NCBI GenBank assembly: GCA_937973575.1
Contig: CALJKH010000224.1
Location: forward strand, 1-23,819
Reading direction: 5' to 3'
DNA from: an uncultured Solirubrobacterales bacterium
GTDB lineage: Bacteria; Actinomycetota; Thermoleophilia; Solirubrobacterales; Solirubrobacteraceae
DNA: 23,819 nt
Part shown: positions 23,210 to 23,819 of the stretch, in pieces
Layout: every line of letters starts with the position of its first letter
Position numbering within the stretch: the stretch's first letter is position 1
Made by a program: the position numbers and the translations under genes
Notes under the pieces: model-generated
Told to the model about the DNA's origin: nothing
The model's input: only the letters and a program-made list of their open reading frames with translations
The model's database searches: none

Positions 23210-23650
23210 TCAGCTAAACGCAATTTGGCCAAAGAAGCCGGTGTGGTAGTTGCCGCTGTTATTGATCCCAGTGGCATAGCCACCTACTCCGGGAGCCCAT
23301 GAATAGGTTGCAGCTGAATCGCTGGACGGACAGCCTCCGCGGAGATCACCGCCGCTACCGTCTGAATTCGGCTTGATGATCGCGCACTTCCGAACCGGCG
23401 TTAGTGCGTTATCGAAGCTAATGCCCACATACGATGTGTGGAAGACACCCACGCAGCGGCCGGGGTAGGCGTTCAGCGCGATCGTCGAGCCAGCTGTTGA
23501 CGGACAAAACACCCCGTAGGTTACGGCAGCTTCAGCTTGTCCACTTCCAACGCAGAGGCAAACCAAGGTCGCGAGCACTCCCACCAAGGCCGCCTTGGGG
23601 ATGAGGCCGAATGAGTTTCGCTTCGCCGGAGCTTCAGTAGGCAGACTCAT
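23210..23650 (-). CDS. Small secreted cysteine-containing protein, unknown function
   Basis: This 146-residue preprotein has a signal peptide (hydrophobic 20-35, cleavage near QAEA) and a mature chain of about 105 residues. The mature chain has four cysteines (49, 66, 89, 107), enough for two disulfides, and a Gly/Ser/Tyr-rich C-terminal third. No family is recognised. I place the start at ATG 23650 because a strong promoter (23658-23686) would begin transcription there; the in-frame ATG at 23662 and TTG/ATG further up lie inside the promoter. It is the first gene of a two-gene secreted unit. A short extracellular effector, structural or toxin-like role is possible but not shown. Confidence 0.7.
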   Translation of the reverse strand: MSLPTEAPAKRNSFGLIPKAALVGVLATLVCLCVGSGQAEAAVTYGVFCPSTAGSTIALNAYPGRCVGVFHTSYVGISFDNALTPVRKCAIIKPNSDGSGGDLRGGCPSSDSAATYSWAPGVGGYATGINNSGNYHTGFFGQIAFS

Positions 23651-23657
23651 CGCCGGA

Positions 23658-23686
23658 AGCATAACTGCATTATCTTTATAAGTCAA
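23658..23686 (-). promoter_or_regulatory. Sigma70-type promoter, apparently leaderless, for the secreted-protein pair
   Basis: TTGACT (23681-23686) and TATGCT (23658-23663) are separated by exactly 17 bases. The -10 ends seven bases before ATG 23650, so the expected transcript start coincides with the A of the start codon. It is the strongest promoter match in the window. Confidence 0.75.
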
Positions 23687-23819
23687 GCTATTTAAGTGCA
23701 TTTAGATTACGTAGACGATTGCTGCTGGCCAACGCTTGGTTTTTGCGCTGGAGTAGTTGGTAGTTGCTCTAGAAAAGGGGCGCGCCGTAGGGATGAGTCG
23801 CCCAGTGGCATTGTTTTCT
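23687..23819. other. Right-end region without an assigned gene
   Basis: These 133 bases lie upstream of the secreted-protein promoter. Near the edge, ATG 23793 opens a plus-strand frame of nine codons (MSRPVALFS) that runs off the window, with GTAGGG just before it. It could be the start of a divergent gene, but the stretch is too short to judge. I see nothing else in it. Confidence 0.3.

Overview
The window looks like chromosomal DNA from a moderately high-GC actinobacterium. A Thermoleophilia or Solirubrobacterales-like lineage is my best inference, not proven. Hints are the GTG and TTG starts, lipoproteins with short lipoboxes, six-repeat DUF11 secreted proteins, the metY-metX-metW order, a tRNA without encoded CCA, and start codons that sit 6-8 nt downstream of -10-like hexamers (candidate leaderless mRNAs). 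Coding density is very high. The longest gene-free stretches are about 120-170 bases, convergent genes touch or overlap, and several neighbours share ATGA or GTGA junctions. I see no insertion sequence, phage gene, CRISPR array or rRNA.

Layout. Positions 1-6999 hold a surface-glycan cluster. A leftward operon encodes a lipoprotein, a flippase-like LPG-synthase-type membrane protein, a GT-C glycosyltransferase and a second GT-C enzyme cut by the window edge. Divergent from it, an O-antigen ligase-like polymerase/ligase is coupled to a third GT-C protein. Positions 6989-10429 (minus) hold a 1146-residue secreted DUF11-repeat protein. Positions 10504-12225 hold a flavin oxidoreductase and a MOSC-domain protein. 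Positions 12235-13765 hold a small membrane zinc-ribbon protein, a CNHC thioredoxin-like protein and an unassigned four-cysteine protein.

Positions 13744-16804 (minus) are the methionine operon metY-metX-metW (acylhomoserine synthesis and direct sulfhydrylation). An L,D-transpeptidase, tRNA-Asp(GTC) and a cytochrome P450 follow. Positions 19273-20124 hold a small membrane protein and a lipoprotein, divergently transcribed.

Positions 20131-22408 (minus) are the most distinctive module: an ArsJ-associated GAPDH followed by the organoarsenical exporter ArsJ. Together these are known to convert arsenate to 1-arseno-3-phosphoglycerate and export it; no arsR is visible nearby. The right end (22529-23650, minus) is a two-gene unit of unrecognised secreted proteins, driven by a near-consensus promoter that appears to place the transcript start at the start codon.
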